Assembly: GCA_937896895.1 (NCBI GenBank) | Contig: CALBNV010000048.1 | Coordinates: 34,872-98,871, forward strand | DNA from: an uncultured Bacteroidales bacterium | GTDB taxonomy: Bacteria > Bacteroidota > Bacteroidia > Bacteroidales > F082 | Direction of reading: 5' to 3' | Length of the DNA stretch: 64,000 nt | Part shown: piece after piece, positions 41,972 through 52,033 of the stretch | Position numbering within the stretch: position 1 is the stretch's first letter | Layout of the letters: each line of letters opens with the position of its first letter | Translations under genes and position numbers: made by a program | The notes under the pieces: model-generated | What the model saw: the letters and a program-made list of their open reading frames with translations, nothing else | Database searches by the model: none | Told to the model about the DNA's origin: nothing

Positions 41972-44900
41972 TTATTTCTTAAGCCATTTCTGAATGTTTC
42001 GGCTTGTTTTTATCAGATAAATTCCGTTTTGCCACATGCTTGTATTTATTGTTGTGACATCATCGGCGGATTCTTTTTCGAAAATCATTCTTCCTTGAAA
42101 ATCAAATACTTGTACTAAAGTTCTCTCTTTAGTCAGTATATTAAGTTCGTTGTTGCCTGGATTGGGATAGATAGTGATGTTATCGGCTTCATTATCAATG
42201 AGATTCTCTTCGACTGAAGTTATTTCAACATGCATTGGCGGGAGTTTTATGAGGTCGATGGACGCGTCGCCATCTTCAGCATTGCTGGTTCTTGCGAAAG
42301 TCCATTTCAAGACGTGCTTCCCAGGGTCAAGTGGTGATTCAAAAAGCTTCCAATCGCTCCCTGTCAGCTCGTATTTGGTGTTGTTAAGTGTGAAAACAAA
42401 CGAGTCGTCAGCATTGCCGGAGCCTTTGTAATAGAATGACATGACATCGGAAATTTCTGTCTCAATGCCAAGCATCAGTTTTGACACTCTGGACGGGGCG
42501 TTGGATGTCGATTTGTAACAGTAATTTCCCTCGTACGGGTCTTCATCGCTTCGCACCCATGGCTTTGAACCTGTGTTACTCCATTGAAAATCAGGGTTTA
42601 AGTTGTCGTTTTCAAAATTCTCGATGCAGTTCCCGAGTGGGACGTTCGAATGGAAGACATCGGTGTAACCATCTGATTCTGTTGTGATTGAATATTCTAA
42701 TATACCTCCGAAAGGTGCGTCGTCGTTAATCGTCAGGACAAATGTAATGTCAAGACTGTCAGCGAATTGGATGCTTCCGGTTTCGACTTCGTATTGCTCG
42801 TATGTCACAATCGGTGCGTCAAAATGGATGGTGTTCATTGTCTCGTTGCTGTTGCTGTGTCCGGCGTTCTTTACGGTGAATGTGAGCCTCGATGTCTCGC
42901 CTTTGTAAAGTCTGTCGGTCGGGTTGCCGTCGGTGTCGGTGATGCTCAAATTTGTCACTTCAAAGACCGGCGCATTGGCGATGAGTACGAAATCATCTGT
43001 ATATGAATGTGTTCCGTCGGTCATTGCGAGGCTGAAGACGATCTTCGTCTGATCGGGGACGTCATCGCTGACTTTGATTCTGAAAGCGTTTTCTTTCATC
43101 TTTATCTCATTGGCTGAAATTGACTCGTAAGTCGTTGAAGATGAAAGTATTTCAATATATTGCGATTCTGTCGTCAGTTCAACATCGACATTGCTCATGG
43201 CTTCAAAACCGACGTTGTGCAGGCTCATGTTCAGAGTTACATCATCATTGAAATCGAGTTTCCCGTTCTCATCGTTGACTATGCAGTCGCTGAAAATCAG
43301 ATACGGGCCTTCGTCGGGGATGACGGTTATCTCCCTTGAATATCTGTAGTAATTCTGCTTCGTGATTGTCAGGAGTATCTCGCTGCCGAGCTCTTGCGGG
43401 ATGATTTCGATGGTTTGCGGCTCACCTGTCGCGATGCCGAGTCCGATGATTTCTCCGTTTGCCGAAAGGCAGATAGTGGCGCCTTCGTCAGCGGAGACAT
43501 TGTATTGCGTTGCTCCTTCAACAACAACAGGAAGCATCGTAACAGTAAGATTTTGAGGCATTTCGGTGTAAAGATTCATGTACACATCGCCGTGATGATG
43601 GAAAAGGTAATATGTTATTTCCTTGCCGTCTTCCCACGCAATCCAGTTCGACTGTCGGAGAAAATGTTTTCCGGCGGCGTTGCCGTAGGCCGGCAGGATG
43701 AAGTCGTGCGGGTGCGTGCCGCCGTAGTCGGGCATGAAGTCGGGCCACATGTTGTCGTAAACGCCCCACACATAGACGTCGTTGAGGAAGGAGTACGACA
43801 CCTCCGTCGCGGCTATGAGTCCGAGCGCACCGTGCTGATGGCGGTGGAATACCTCCGCGAAACAGCCGTCCTGCCCGCCGTAGTTGAATTTCCCGGTGAG
43901 GCAGTTGTTCGACATGACGTATGTGAGGTCGGGGTTCACGAGTTTCTTGATGCTTCCGATGCCGTACGAGGGCTCGCCCCAAAGCTCTTCGGCCCCATGG
44001 TCGCGATGCTGCACGATGAACGCCCCCGCGTTGATGGCCGCGTTGACGTCGGAGGACTTCGCGTCCCATTCGGTGAGGTGAGACATCGTCTGCGGAATGT
44101 AACCTAAACCGTTGGGGCCGAAATAGTTGACGACGGAATATGTGTTTTCGGCCGTTGACCACTGGCTTCCCGGATGACCCTCGTATATGGCGTTGAGTCT
44201 CACGGGATGTTTGCCGAGGCCGTATTCCCAGAAGCCGTTCACGACCTCCGAGCAGAGCTGGAACCATCTCTCAAGCTGGAACCCCATCGCAGTGACGGGC
44301 CTGTCGTAGAAATGCGGGTTCGTCGTCGGATGACGCTCATACTGCAAGTCTTTGTTTATCATGTGATAAAGCTCGTCGAAGTCGCGTCCGGTGATGCGTC
44401 CGATCGCCACGTCGGGCAGGTCGTCGTTGTTCATGTCGCTGTATCTGTTGTCGGAGATGTATGGGTTGTAGCCCTGCCCTCCGGGGTGGTTGTTCATGGT
44501 GCATGAGACGATGCCTTGCGTTTCATCTGAGTTGTGGTCGCCGAGCAGAAGGACGGCGGAGAGCGGAATTTCCCAGTTGTTGTAGGCGTTTTTGATGTAG
44601 TCGTGAATCGCTGCGCTGTTGTTGCCGCTGCATTCGTCGAGGGTGACGACCTTGGTGAGTATGCCTTGCTGGTTGCGGAAGAGTTTTATGGAGTCGGCGA
44701 GCCGGATGAAGTCGGCGTTGTCGGGCGTGATGATGAGGTACTCGCAACCCTCGGCGTCGCGTTGCACGGCTTCTTTGATAAAACGTTGATAGTCATGCTG
44801 CGGCAAGGCATCGGCGTTGATGACCATGTCGCTGATGATGTGCTCCCAAGCCGGACTCATGTAACGTGGGTCACCGCCGAAGTCGCCGCTTCCGCCTTCA

Positions 44901-45442
44901 AAACTCAATTCAATGTCAATGTGTCTCGTGACAATCAGCTCCTTTGCCACAGGGTTGTACTGGAACGGCGTGACGCTGAGAATCACCACATCGACATCAC
45001 GGATCTTTGTCGGCTCGGATACGAGTGTCGTCTGCTCTGGGAAATATGCGTCAGTATTGTAAACCAGTTCGTTGCGTTCATATTTCATGGGCGTTTTGTC
45101 ATCGTCAAGCGGAAGCTCTGGCGCCGGCATGATGTCGATGTCCTCAACAGTCTCCGTCGTGATGTTTCTCACGTTCACCGAGACCTCCGCGCCTCTCGGA
45201 ATCGCGACGTATCTCGATACGACAGGCAGGTCGGGCATCCCGGCATGGTTCGGAAGGAAAATCCCGTCAAGGACAATCGTCTGACCCTCAATGCCTTCGT
45301 GTCTGACATTTTCAAAAGAATAGCGTTCTATGTCAAGACTCAGCTCTAACCCAGAACGGGTGCTGTTCGCGATTCTGAAAGTCTGCGCCTCGGCTGCAAG
45401 AAAAGACAAGATGATGATAGCTGAAAATAAAAGTTTTTTCAT
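41972..45442 (-). CDS. Gingipain-like C25 cysteine protease, T9SS cargo
   Basis: A 1156-residue exported protein. Signal peptide (MKKLLFSAIIILSFLAAEAQ), then a C25 propeptide-like region with ERYSFENVRHEGIEGQTIVL and a DLPVVSRYVAIPRGAEVSVN motif. The C25 catalytic domain spans about 230-620. The catalytic His is His482 in VQHRDHGAEELWGEPSYG and the Cys is Cys514 in YVMSNNCLTGKFNYGG, matching the His/Cys arrangement of gingipain R. Ig-like and CARDB-like domains follow, then a T9SS type A end (NITIYPNPGNNELNIL, VFDFQGRMIFEKES, NGIYLIKT). The start is 2 bases after the antiporter stop. Confidence 0.92.
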   Translation of the reverse strand: MKKLLFSAIIILSFLAAEAQTFRIANSTRSGLELSLDIERYSFENVRHEGIEGQTIVLDGIFLPNHAGMPDLPVVSRYVAIPRGAEVSVNVRNITTETVEDIDIMPAPELPLDDDKTPMKYERNELVYNTDAYFPEQTTLVSEPTKIRDVDVVILSVTPFQYNPVAKELIVTRHIDIELSFEGGSGDFGGDPRYMSPAWEHIISDMVINADALPQHDYQRFIKEAVQRDAEGCEYLIITPDNADFIRLADSIKLFRNQQGILTKVVTLDECSGNNSAAIHDYIKNAYNNWEIPLSAVLLLGDHNSDETQGIVSCTMNNHPGGQGYNPYISDNRYSDMNNDDLPDVAIGRITGRDFDELYHMINKDLQYERHPTTNPHFYDRPVTAMGFQLERWFQLCSEVVNGFWEYGLGKHPVRLNAIYEGHPGSQWSTAENTYSVVNYFGPNGLGYIPQTMSHLTEWDAKSSDVNAAINAGAFIVQHRDHGAEELWGEPSYGIGSIKKLVNPDLTYVMSNNCLTGKFNYGGQDGCFAEVFHRHQHGALGLIAATEVSYSFLNDVYVWGVYDNMWPDFMPDYGGTHPHDFILPAYGNAAGKHFLRQSNWIAWEDGKEITYYLFHHHGDVYMNLYTEMPQNLTVTMLPVVVEGATQYNVSADEGATICLSANGEIIGLGIATGEPQTIEIIPQELGSEILLTITKQNYYRYSREITVIPDEGPYLIFSDCIVNDENGKLDFNDDVTLNMSLHNVGFEAMSNVDVELTTESQYIEILSSSTTYESISANEIKMKENAFRIKVSDDVPDQTKIVFSLAMTDGTHSYTDDFVLIANAPVFEVTNLSITDTDGNPTDRLYKGETSRLTFTVKNAGHSNSNETMNTIHFDAPIVTYEQYEVETGSIQFADSLDITFVLTINDDAPFGGILEYSITTESDGYTDVFHSNVPLGNCIENFENDNLNPDFQWSNTGSKPWVRSDEDPYEGNYCYKSTSNAPSRVSKLMLGIETEISDVMSFYYKGSGNADDSFVFTLNNTKYELTGSDWKLFESPLDPGKHVLKWTFARTSNAEDGDASIDLIKLPPMHVEITSVEENLIDNEADNITIYPNPGNNELNILTKERTLVQVFDFQGRMIFEKESADDVTTINTSMWQNGIYLIKTSRNIQKWLKK

Positions 45443-45444
45443 CG

Positions 45445-47694
45445 TTATGCGTGTTGAGGTATGTGTTCGTGTTGTTTTAATTCTGCGTATGCTTCATCTG
45501 AGCTGACAAACCAGATGATGTCGCCGTTTTGGAAGACAAATGAGGCGGAAGGGCTAAGGATGAAATCTTCGTCTCTTTGGATGGCGATGACCATCGCGTT
45601 GTATTTGTCTTTGAATTTCGAGTTTCTCAGGGTGATGCCGCAGATGCTGTTCGTCGCGGCAACCCGGATGCTGTGAAGCCTCATGCCGTGGTTCTCCCTC
45701 TCCCTGATCAGAACCGTGTCCTCCACCTCGATTATCGGCTTGATTTTGTTGATGTTCTCGTCATTCCCGACAATGGTTATTATGTCGTAAGGATAGAAGA
45801 CGGTGTTGATGTCTGGCAGGTCATACGTGCTGTTGCCTCTTTCGATGCTCACCACGCTGACGTTGTATTGGCTGCGGAACACCGTGTCTTTCAACATCTT
45901 GCCCACAACCTGACTGTTTGGGCTTACGGTGAGTTTCTCAAGGTGGAAGTTCTGCTGCAGCACCTCAGGGATCACGAACGACGCCTGCTCCTGACGTTTG
46001 TTCAGGTTCTTCATGAAGTTATCTTCAAGCCTGCCGTAAAACTTCATTATCCCATCCGAAAAGGCGAGTATGAAAGAGATTATGAGAGAGACCCCGATGA
46101 TCGCGAAGTTGTTGATGCTGATGAAGTGATGGAGTATGACGAAGATGATGGTGAGTGCCGCGAGGTATCTGATGATGAATATCGAGACGATGACATGTCT
46201 GTTGAACGGCGTGTCGGATAGCAGTTTCTTGTTGGTCTTGCTCATGTTGTATTTGAACGCCATCGCCCAGATGAACGGCGCCACGACGCCCAATGTGAGT
46301 GCCGCTCCCGTGATCTGTCCCCATATTCCGGGGATGAATCTCACGGAAAGTGCGCCGATAGTTGAGAAACAAATGATTGTTATCGCGATGATGATGCACG
46401 CGTAGATGACGACATTCTGAAGCTGTGACGTGAGGAATTTCTTGATTGTCACCGTCTTGTGGTCATTAGCCTTGAAGCCGCTCTCAGTGTTGGTCAGCGA
46501 CTTGCGCCACTTTTCGGGTATGCGCGGACTCAGCCAGTTGTATAGCGGGTTGGCGGCCTTTATTATATAAGGTGTGAAAAACGTCGTCACGATGGAGACG
46601 GTCACGATGATAGGGTAGAGGAAGTCGTCGATGACCTTGAAGCTCAGTCCTAGCGACGCTATGATGAACGAGAACTCGCCGATCTGACAGAAGCAGAAGC
46701 CGGCGTCGAATGAGGTCTTCGCGTCGTGACCTGAGATGAACATCCCTATTGTCGCACTCAACGTCTTGAAAATCATCACCGCGAGGGCGATGATGACGAC
46801 AGGCCATGTGTATTGCACCAGGACTTCAGGGTTCACCATCATCCCGACGGAGACGAAGAATATCGCGCCGAAGAGGTTCTTTATCGGTGTGACAAGCCGG
46901 TGGATGATGTCGGCTTCGAGTGTCTCCGCGAGGATGGAACCCATCACGAAGGCACCGAGTGCCGAGGAGAACCCGGCGTATGTGGCGAGCAGAACCATGC
47001 CGAAGCAGAGTCCTATTGAGATGATTTCAAGCGTTTCCTCCGTCATGAACCTCCTTATCCATCTCAGGAATGAAGGAATGAGGTAAATGCCGAAGATGAA
47101 CCAGATGACGAGGAAGAAGACGAGTTTCACCATGCTGAAAACCAACTCCTTGCCGTCGAAGGAGTTGCCCACCGACAGCGTCGAGAGGATGACCATCAGC
47201 ACGACGGCGACGAGGTCTTCGACGACCAACGCGCCGATGACGTCGGCGGAGAACTTCTCGTTTTTCAGCTTCAGGTCGTCAAAGGCCTTGACAATGATGC
47301 TGGTTGACGAGATCGACAGCATACATCCGAGGAAGATGCAGTTCATCCTCTGCCAGCCGATGAGCTTGCCGATGACGAAACCCACCGAAAACATTATTAT
47401 CAGCTCGGTGAGCACCACGATGGCGCCGGGGCCGCCCACTTTCTTCAGCTTCTTGAATGAGAACTCAAGCCCGATGGCGAACAGCAGGAACACCATCCCG
47501 ATGTCGCTCCATGTCTGCACGCTCGTCGTGTCGGTGATGACCGGGAAATATGTGAAATGCGGCCCGATCAGAAATCCCGCGACGATATAGCCGAGCACCA
47601 GCGGTTGTTTCAGCCATTTGAAAACAACCGTTGTAATGCCCGCTGTCACTAATATCAAAGCGAGGTCGGAAAATAACGCTGGCAGGTTGCCCAT
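45445..47694 (-). CDS. CPA2-type cation:proton antiporter with two RCK_C domains
   Basis: A 749-residue membrane protein. The transporter part (residues 1-390) has about 12-13 segments with LGYIVAGFLIGPHFTYFPVI, VFLLFAIGLEFSFKKLKKVG, and MLSISSTSIIVKAFDDL, like the KefB/CPA2 family. A further hydrophobic part follows (about 420-560), then two RCK_C (TrkA_C) domains (about 575-650 and 665-745). It lacks the NAD-binding TrkA_N domain of KefB/KefC, so regulation probably differs. It would exchange K+ or Na+ for protons. It sits between two C25 protease genes with gaps of 2 and 12 bases. Confidence 0.88.
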   Translation of the reverse strand: MGNLPALFSDLALILVTAGITTVVFKWLKQPLVLGYIVAGFLIGPHFTYFPVITDTTSVQTWSDIGMVFLLFAIGLEFSFKKLKKVGGPGAIVVLTELIIMFSVGFVIGKLIGWQRMNCIFLGCMLSISSTSIIVKAFDDLKLKNEKFSADVIGALVVEDLVAVVLMVILSTLSVGNSFDGKELVFSMVKLVFFLVIWFIFGIYLIPSFLRWIRRFMTEETLEIISIGLCFGMVLLATYAGFSSALGAFVMGSILAETLEADIIHRLVTPIKNLFGAIFFVSVGMMVNPEVLVQYTWPVVIIALAVMIFKTLSATIGMFISGHDAKTSFDAGFCFCQIGEFSFIIASLGLSFKVIDDFLYPIIVTVSIVTTFFTPYIIKAANPLYNWLSPRIPEKWRKSLTNTESGFKANDHKTVTIKKFLTSQLQNVVIYACIIIAITIICFSTIGALSVRFIPGIWGQITGAALTLGVVAPFIWAMAFKYNMSKTNKKLLSDTPFNRHVIVSIFIIRYLAALTIIFVILHHFISINNFAIIGVSLIISFILAFSDGIMKFYGRLEDNFMKNLNKRQEQASFVIPEVLQQNFHLEKLTVSPNSQVVGKMLKDTVFRSQYNVSVVSIERGNSTYDLPDINTVFYPYDIITIVGNDENINKIKPIIEVEDTVLIRERENHGMRLHSIRVAATNSICGITLRNSKFKDKYNAMVIAIQRDEDFILSPSASFVFQNGDIIWFVSSDEAYAELKQHEHIPQHA

Positions 47695-47706
47695 TTGTGT
47701 TAGTCG

Positions 47707-50700
47707 TTACTTCACCAGTATCTTCTCGATGCAGATGTCCTTGTCGCTCTTTATGGATATGAAGTACGTTCCCGCTGGAATCATGCCGAGGTCGATCTGT
47801 GTGTCTTCCGCCGATGTCATCTGTGAGAATACGACTTCCCCGAGGATGTTGAATACTTGTATGAACGAGTTGCCCGAGGCGTCGGCGACGTTGATGTTGA
47901 TGATGCCGTCGGTCGGGTTGGGATAGATTCTGATGTTTCGTGCATTGACGGCTGTGACCGCCGAGAGCGACACGAACACCTCAAGCTCTTCTGAAGGCAG
48001 GCTGACGCAGATGTCGTCGGCGCCCATCACGCTGACAGAAGCCGTGCCATAGAAGCTGTTGCTCCATGTCACGACGGCGCTGCTGCCGTTTGACGCTATC
48101 GTGCCTGCTTCTTCCGGCTCGATGACCCACTGGTATTCGGTGAATGCCTCATTGCTTTCAACGGTATATTCCGTCGTCGGAGTGACGTCTTTCGCGATGA
48201 TTGTCGGGCCTTCCGGTTTGGCAGGGACAGGAAGGATGTCGATGGTGTATGTCACGTCATCGCTGATGGTCTCTCCGCTGCTCGCCGTACCCGTGAGGGT
48301 GAGTGTGATGGTGCCGTTCTCAATGTCCTGGCTTCCGAATGTGTAGTAAGGTTGTGCTATCGTCGCATCGCTGAAGGTGCCGTCGCCGGCTGTCGTCCAT
48401 TCGAGCGACTGGTAGTTTGAGGCGTAGCCGTTGAGTTGGACGGTCTCTTCGGTGCAGGCATTGGCGTCGAAGCCGGCACTCACCGTCATGCTGTTGTCTC
48501 TCGGAAGGATGACAAAGTCAATCCAGCAGCAGTCGCTGCCACTCGATGATGAGAAGTCTTTCTGGTATTTCCATTTGAAGGTGTGGCTGCCCGCCGTCAC
48601 GTAGTACTGTGCACGCGTCCAGCCGGTCTCACCTGACCAGTTGCCTTTCTCGCTGTTGTCGATGGAGAAATACAGCTTGTCGTAGCCTGATTCAGATGAC
48701 ACTTTATAGTAAAATGCGATGGAATCGGCGTCGCTGACCTCGAAATAGAGTGTCAGGGTCGTTGACGTGTTGTTGCCGATCTGTCCCGACTTCATGCAAT
48801 ACGTCCCTTCGTATGGGTCGTTCGTCTCGAAAGTCCAAGGCTTGGTGTTGTCGTTTGACCAAAGGTCGGTGTTAAGCTCGCCGGCCTCGAAGTCTTCCAC
48901 GTTAAGGCCGATCTTTGACACGAAGTCTCTTGTGGCGTTGTATGCTCCCGACACGACATTTAACGTGTATTCTGCCGCGAATCCTGATGGTGCAGCACCG
49001 ATGTAGGCGGTGTATTCAACTGTCGCATCGCCGCCGTCTTCGATGCTTCCGATTGTTACCGTCGGTGCGCTTGTTATCTGCATGAAGCTGTTGTTGAGCG
49101 CGAGTGTGGCTTTCACTGTGTTTGAGACCGCGCCGCCGTTGTTCTCTATCGGGAATATGAGTTTCACCGTCTCACCCGGGTCGAGGCGTCCGTTGCCGTT
49201 GCCTTCTATTTCCTCAATGGTGACTTTCCCTATCTCGAAGACAGGTGCGTATGCTCTCACGTTGATGTGGCTTTCGTATTCGTTGCCTCCGCTTGCGATG
49301 TTCACCGTGAACTCGATTCTTGTGTTGTCAGGCACATTGTTGGCGACGGTGAACCCGAATGCCTCGGCGATGCTTGTCGTCGCGTCGGCTGCGATGCCCG
49401 CGAAGTCAACGGTAGAGTTGGTGATTGTGACATATTCGGAATCTGTCGATATTGTGGCTGTTCCGGCCGGTGATGTCTCGACGCCGACGTTCTTCAGGAC
49501 GATGTCCAAGCCGGCTTCATCGCTGAAGTTGAGCTGTTCGGCTCCGTTGCTGAGGCTGAAGCTGTTGACAATCAAATACGGTCCTTCTGCCGGAACGACT
49601 TCGACATCAGCTTGATAGCGAAGGTAGTTCTGACCTGTCACCGTAAGTTTCATGATTGTAGGCGGTGTCTGTGACGGTATCTCAATGTCCTGGATGGAAC
49701 CTGTCGCTTCCGCCACGGCGATGATTTCGAGGCTTTCGCCTTCACCTTTTGTAAGAGCTATTTTCGTGCCTTCCGGTGCAGTGACCTGAAATGTCGTCAG
49801 CCCGGCGAGCTGCACCTCCTGATGGTTGACCGTCATCGTCTGCGGCACTTCGGTGTAGAGGCGGAGGAAGGCGTCGCAGTGCGCTGTGAACATCTGGTAA
49901 GTGATGTCTTTCGACTCGTAGTTGTATGGCCATGAGCTCTGTGCGAGGAAGTGCTTGCCGGCGACGTTGCCGAATGCCGGCTGCCAGTTGCCCTGCTGTG
50001 TGGCGTATGGGCCGTAGTCGGGCATGAAGTCGGGCTGGAACTGGTCATAGACACCCCACACGTAGGCGTCGTTCACGAACGAGTATGATGTTTCCGTCGG
50101 GCAGAGGAGGCCGACCGCGCCGGCGTTCTGTCCGTTGTATGTGTGACGAATGAATGTCTCGGCGAAACATGGCGAGCTGTGGTTGAATTTTCCTGTCAGG
50201 CAGTTGATTGACATGACGAAAGTCATCTTGCCGACGTTGGTGAGCTGTGACACGTTGTTGTTGCGGTATTCGGGTTCGCCCCAGCCGCTTTCGAGACCGT
50301 GGTCGCGGTGCTGGACGATCATCGTGCCCGCGTTGATGGCCTCGTTGATCTGTTCCGGCTGTCCGCCTGAGAAACCGCCGATTTCCGTTGGCGACTGCGG
50401 GATGTAGCCTGTGCCGCTCGGCCCGAAGTAACTCACCACCTGTGACGTGTTCGTCGCCGATGACCACACTGACCCCGGCGTCCCGTCGTAGATGCAGTTG
50501 ATGCGGTACGGGTTCTTGCCGTGGGCGCGGAAATAGCCGCCGACGACCTCCGAGCAGAGCTGGAACCAACGCTCCGTCTGCCAGCCGAGGGCGGTCACTG
50601 GGACGTTGTATGTGTGCGCATCCATATTTGGATTTGTGAACTCGTATTCGATCTGCTTGTCAACCATCATCGCGGCTTCCGTGCCGTTGGCGGCCACGAG

Positions 50701-51789
50701 GCGAGAGAACACCATCTCCGGAAGGTGGTCGCCGGTCACGTCGGCGTATTGGTTGTCGGAGATGCAGCTGCCCTCATACGGGTGCGACACCGTCTCCGCC
50801 GGGATGCCCTGCGACATGTTGGTGTTGTGGTCGGCCAGGAGCATCACCGCCACAGGGGCGATCTCCCATGTGTTGTATGCGTTGTGGAAAAATGACTTCA
50901 TCTGCGCCGTCGTGGTCGCCGGGATCTCGTCCAGACGCATCACTTCGGTGATGATGCCCTGCTGCATGCGGTACTCCCTGATGCGTTCCGCCGGAGCCTC
51001 GAAGTCGTCGTTGTTGGGGATGACGATGAGATATTCGGCTCCCTCCGCGCCGTCACGCATCCAGTCCTGCATCCTCTTCTCGTAGTCGATGACAGGCAAT
51101 GTGTTGTAGTTCACGATATTCTGTGCGAGAATCGGGTCCCAGTATGGCGAACGGAGACGGTCGTCGCCGAACTGCCCGTTGCCGCCGACGAACTCGACTT
51201 CAATCTCAATGTTATGATAGACAATGGCTTCATTTGTCACAGGGTTGAATCTCACGGGCGAGATGCTCAACGCCACGACATCGACGCCGCGCAGTGATGT
51301 CGGCTCGCTCACCGTCGCGAACTCCGCAGGATAGAAAGCGTTTTCCGAATACACCTTCTCGTCTTTCACGTAGTTCATGTCAGGCTCCGCGTCCTCGGCC
51401 TGCACGCCGAGCGACGGCTCGATGTTCACGTCCTTGATGGTCTGCTGTTCGTAGCTCACGACGTGAAGCACCGCCTCCGCGCCTTGCGGGACGGCGATGT
51501 AACGGCTGTATGCCGGCACGTTAGGCAGCCCCTTCTCGTTCGGGAGCGAGATGCCCGAGATGCCGATCGACTGCAATTCTTCACCGTCGTAGGTGAATGA
51601 CCTGAGGCTCATCTCATTGATGTTGAACTCGATGCCGACGTTGCCTCTCGTCTGTTCCGTTAACTTGATGCCGTTCTTGCCGTTATGTCCGAACTCGAAT
51701 GTGCGGACTTCCTGCGCGACGGCTGTCGTTGCGATACCCAGCATGATAAGACCGATGCCGAATAATCTGCGTAAATAGTCGTTTCTCAT
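47707..51789 (-). CDS. Gingipain-like C25 cysteine protease, T9SS cargo (large)
   Basis: A 1360-residue exported protein. A short N-terminal hydrophobic segment (LFGIGLIMLGIATTAVAQ) is followed by the propeptide-like region with GLPNVPAYSRYIAVPQGAEA. The catalytic His is His497 in VQHRDHGLESGWGEPEY and the Cys is Cys530 in FVMSINCLTGKFNHSS. Beta-rich domains follow: a CARDB-like part, a region with NDNTKPWTFETNDPYEGTYC, Ig/PKD-like strands (residues about 1130-1280), and the T9SS type A end (IRIYPNPTDGIININ, VFNILGEVVFSQM, GTYFISIKS). It is a longer paralogue of the gene at 41972. A TACTTTTG box lies at 51833-51840. Confidence 0.92.
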   Translation of the reverse strand: MRNDYLRRLFGIGLIMLGIATTAVAQEVRTFEFGHNGKNGIKLTEQTRGNVGIEFNINEMSLRSFTYDGEELQSIGISGISLPNEKGLPNVPAYSRYIAVPQGAEAVLHVVSYEQQTIKDVNIEPSLGVQAEDAEPDMNYVKDEKVYSENAFYPAEFATVSEPTSLRGVDVVALSISPVRFNPVTNEAIVYHNIEIEVEFVGGNGQFGDDRLRSPYWDPILAQNIVNYNTLPVIDYEKRMQDWMRDGAEGAEYLIVIPNNDDFEAPAERIREYRMQQGIITEVMRLDEIPATTTAQMKSFFHNAYNTWEIAPVAVMLLADHNTNMSQGIPAETVSHPYEGSCISDNQYADVTGDHLPEMVFSRLVAANGTEAAMMVDKQIEYEFTNPNMDAHTYNVPVTALGWQTERWFQLCSEVVGGYFRAHGKNPYRINCIYDGTPGSVWSSATNTSQVVSYFGPSGTGYIPQSPTEIGGFSGGQPEQINEAINAGTMIVQHRDHGLESGWGEPEYRNNNVSQLTNVGKMTFVMSINCLTGKFNHSSPCFAETFIRHTYNGQNAGAVGLLCPTETSYSFVNDAYVWGVYDQFQPDFMPDYGPYATQQGNWQPAFGNVAGKHFLAQSSWPYNYESKDITYQMFTAHCDAFLRLYTEVPQTMTVNHQEVQLAGLTTFQVTAPEGTKIALTKGEGESLEIIAVAEATGSIQDIEIPSQTPPTIMKLTVTGQNYLRYQADVEVVPAEGPYLIVNSFSLSNGAEQLNFSDEAGLDIVLKNVGVETSPAGTATISTDSEYVTITNSTVDFAGIAADATTSIAEAFGFTVANNVPDNTRIEFTVNIASGGNEYESHINVRAYAPVFEIGKVTIEEIEGNGNGRLDPGETVKLIFPIENNGGAVSNTVKATLALNNSFMQITSAPTVTIGSIEDGGDATVEYTAYIGAAPSGFAAEYTLNVVSGAYNATRDFVSKIGLNVEDFEAGELNTDLWSNDNTKPWTFETNDPYEGTYCMKSGQIGNNTSTTLTLYFEVSDADSIAFYYKVSSESGYDKLYFSIDNSEKGNWSGETGWTRAQYYVTAGSHTFKWKYQKDFSSSSGSDCCWIDFVILPRDNSMTVSAGFDANACTEETVQLNGYASNYQSLEWTTAGDGTFSDATIAQPYYTFGSQDIENGTITLTLTGTASSGETISDDVTYTIDILPVPAKPEGPTIIAKDVTPTTEYTVESNEAFTEYQWVIEPEEAGTIASNGSSAVVTWSNSFYGTASVSVMGADDICVSLPSEELEVFVSLSAVTAVNARNIRIYPNPTDGIININVADASGNSFIQVFNILGEVVFSQMTSAEDTQIDLGMIPAGTYFISIKSDKDICIEKILVK

Positions 51790-51832
51790 AAAACTGATAT
51801 TTTAATCATTTTTCAAATCAAAATTTAATCCG

Positions 51833-51840
51833 CAAAAGTA
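51833..51840 (-). promoter_or_regulatory. -7 box TACTTTTG for the C25 protease/antiporter genes
   Basis: Minus-strand TACTTTTG followed by CGGATT, 44 bases before ATG 51789. No other such box was noticed between 51789 and the nqr genes. Confidence 0.55.
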
Positions 51841-51887
51841 AAAAAAAAAGTGATACGAGAAATTCTTCAGCATAAAAATAAAATAAT

Positions 51888-51895
51888 TATCTTTG
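51888..51895 (+). promoter_or_regulatory. -7 box TATCTTTG for the restriction-modification gene
   Basis: Plus-strand TATCTTTG followed by CAGG; gives a leader of about 135 bases before ATG 52034. Confidence 0.55.
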
Positions 51896-52033
51896 CAGGT
51901 CGAAAAATAGAAAATCCTGCAACCGTCAGTGTTTCTGCGAGACAGAAAAAATTTCAACCGACACATTATAAATCACAGCGTTTGCCGGTTATGACGAAGA
52001 AGACAGGTGAGCGCTGCAAAAAGAAAGCGACTT

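Noticed and set aside
41972..51789. The C25 proteases as true gingipains Rgp or Kgp
   Set aside because: The catalytic His and Cys motifs agree, but the overall sequence and domain order differ, so only a gingipain-like C25 call is supported and no gene symbol is given.
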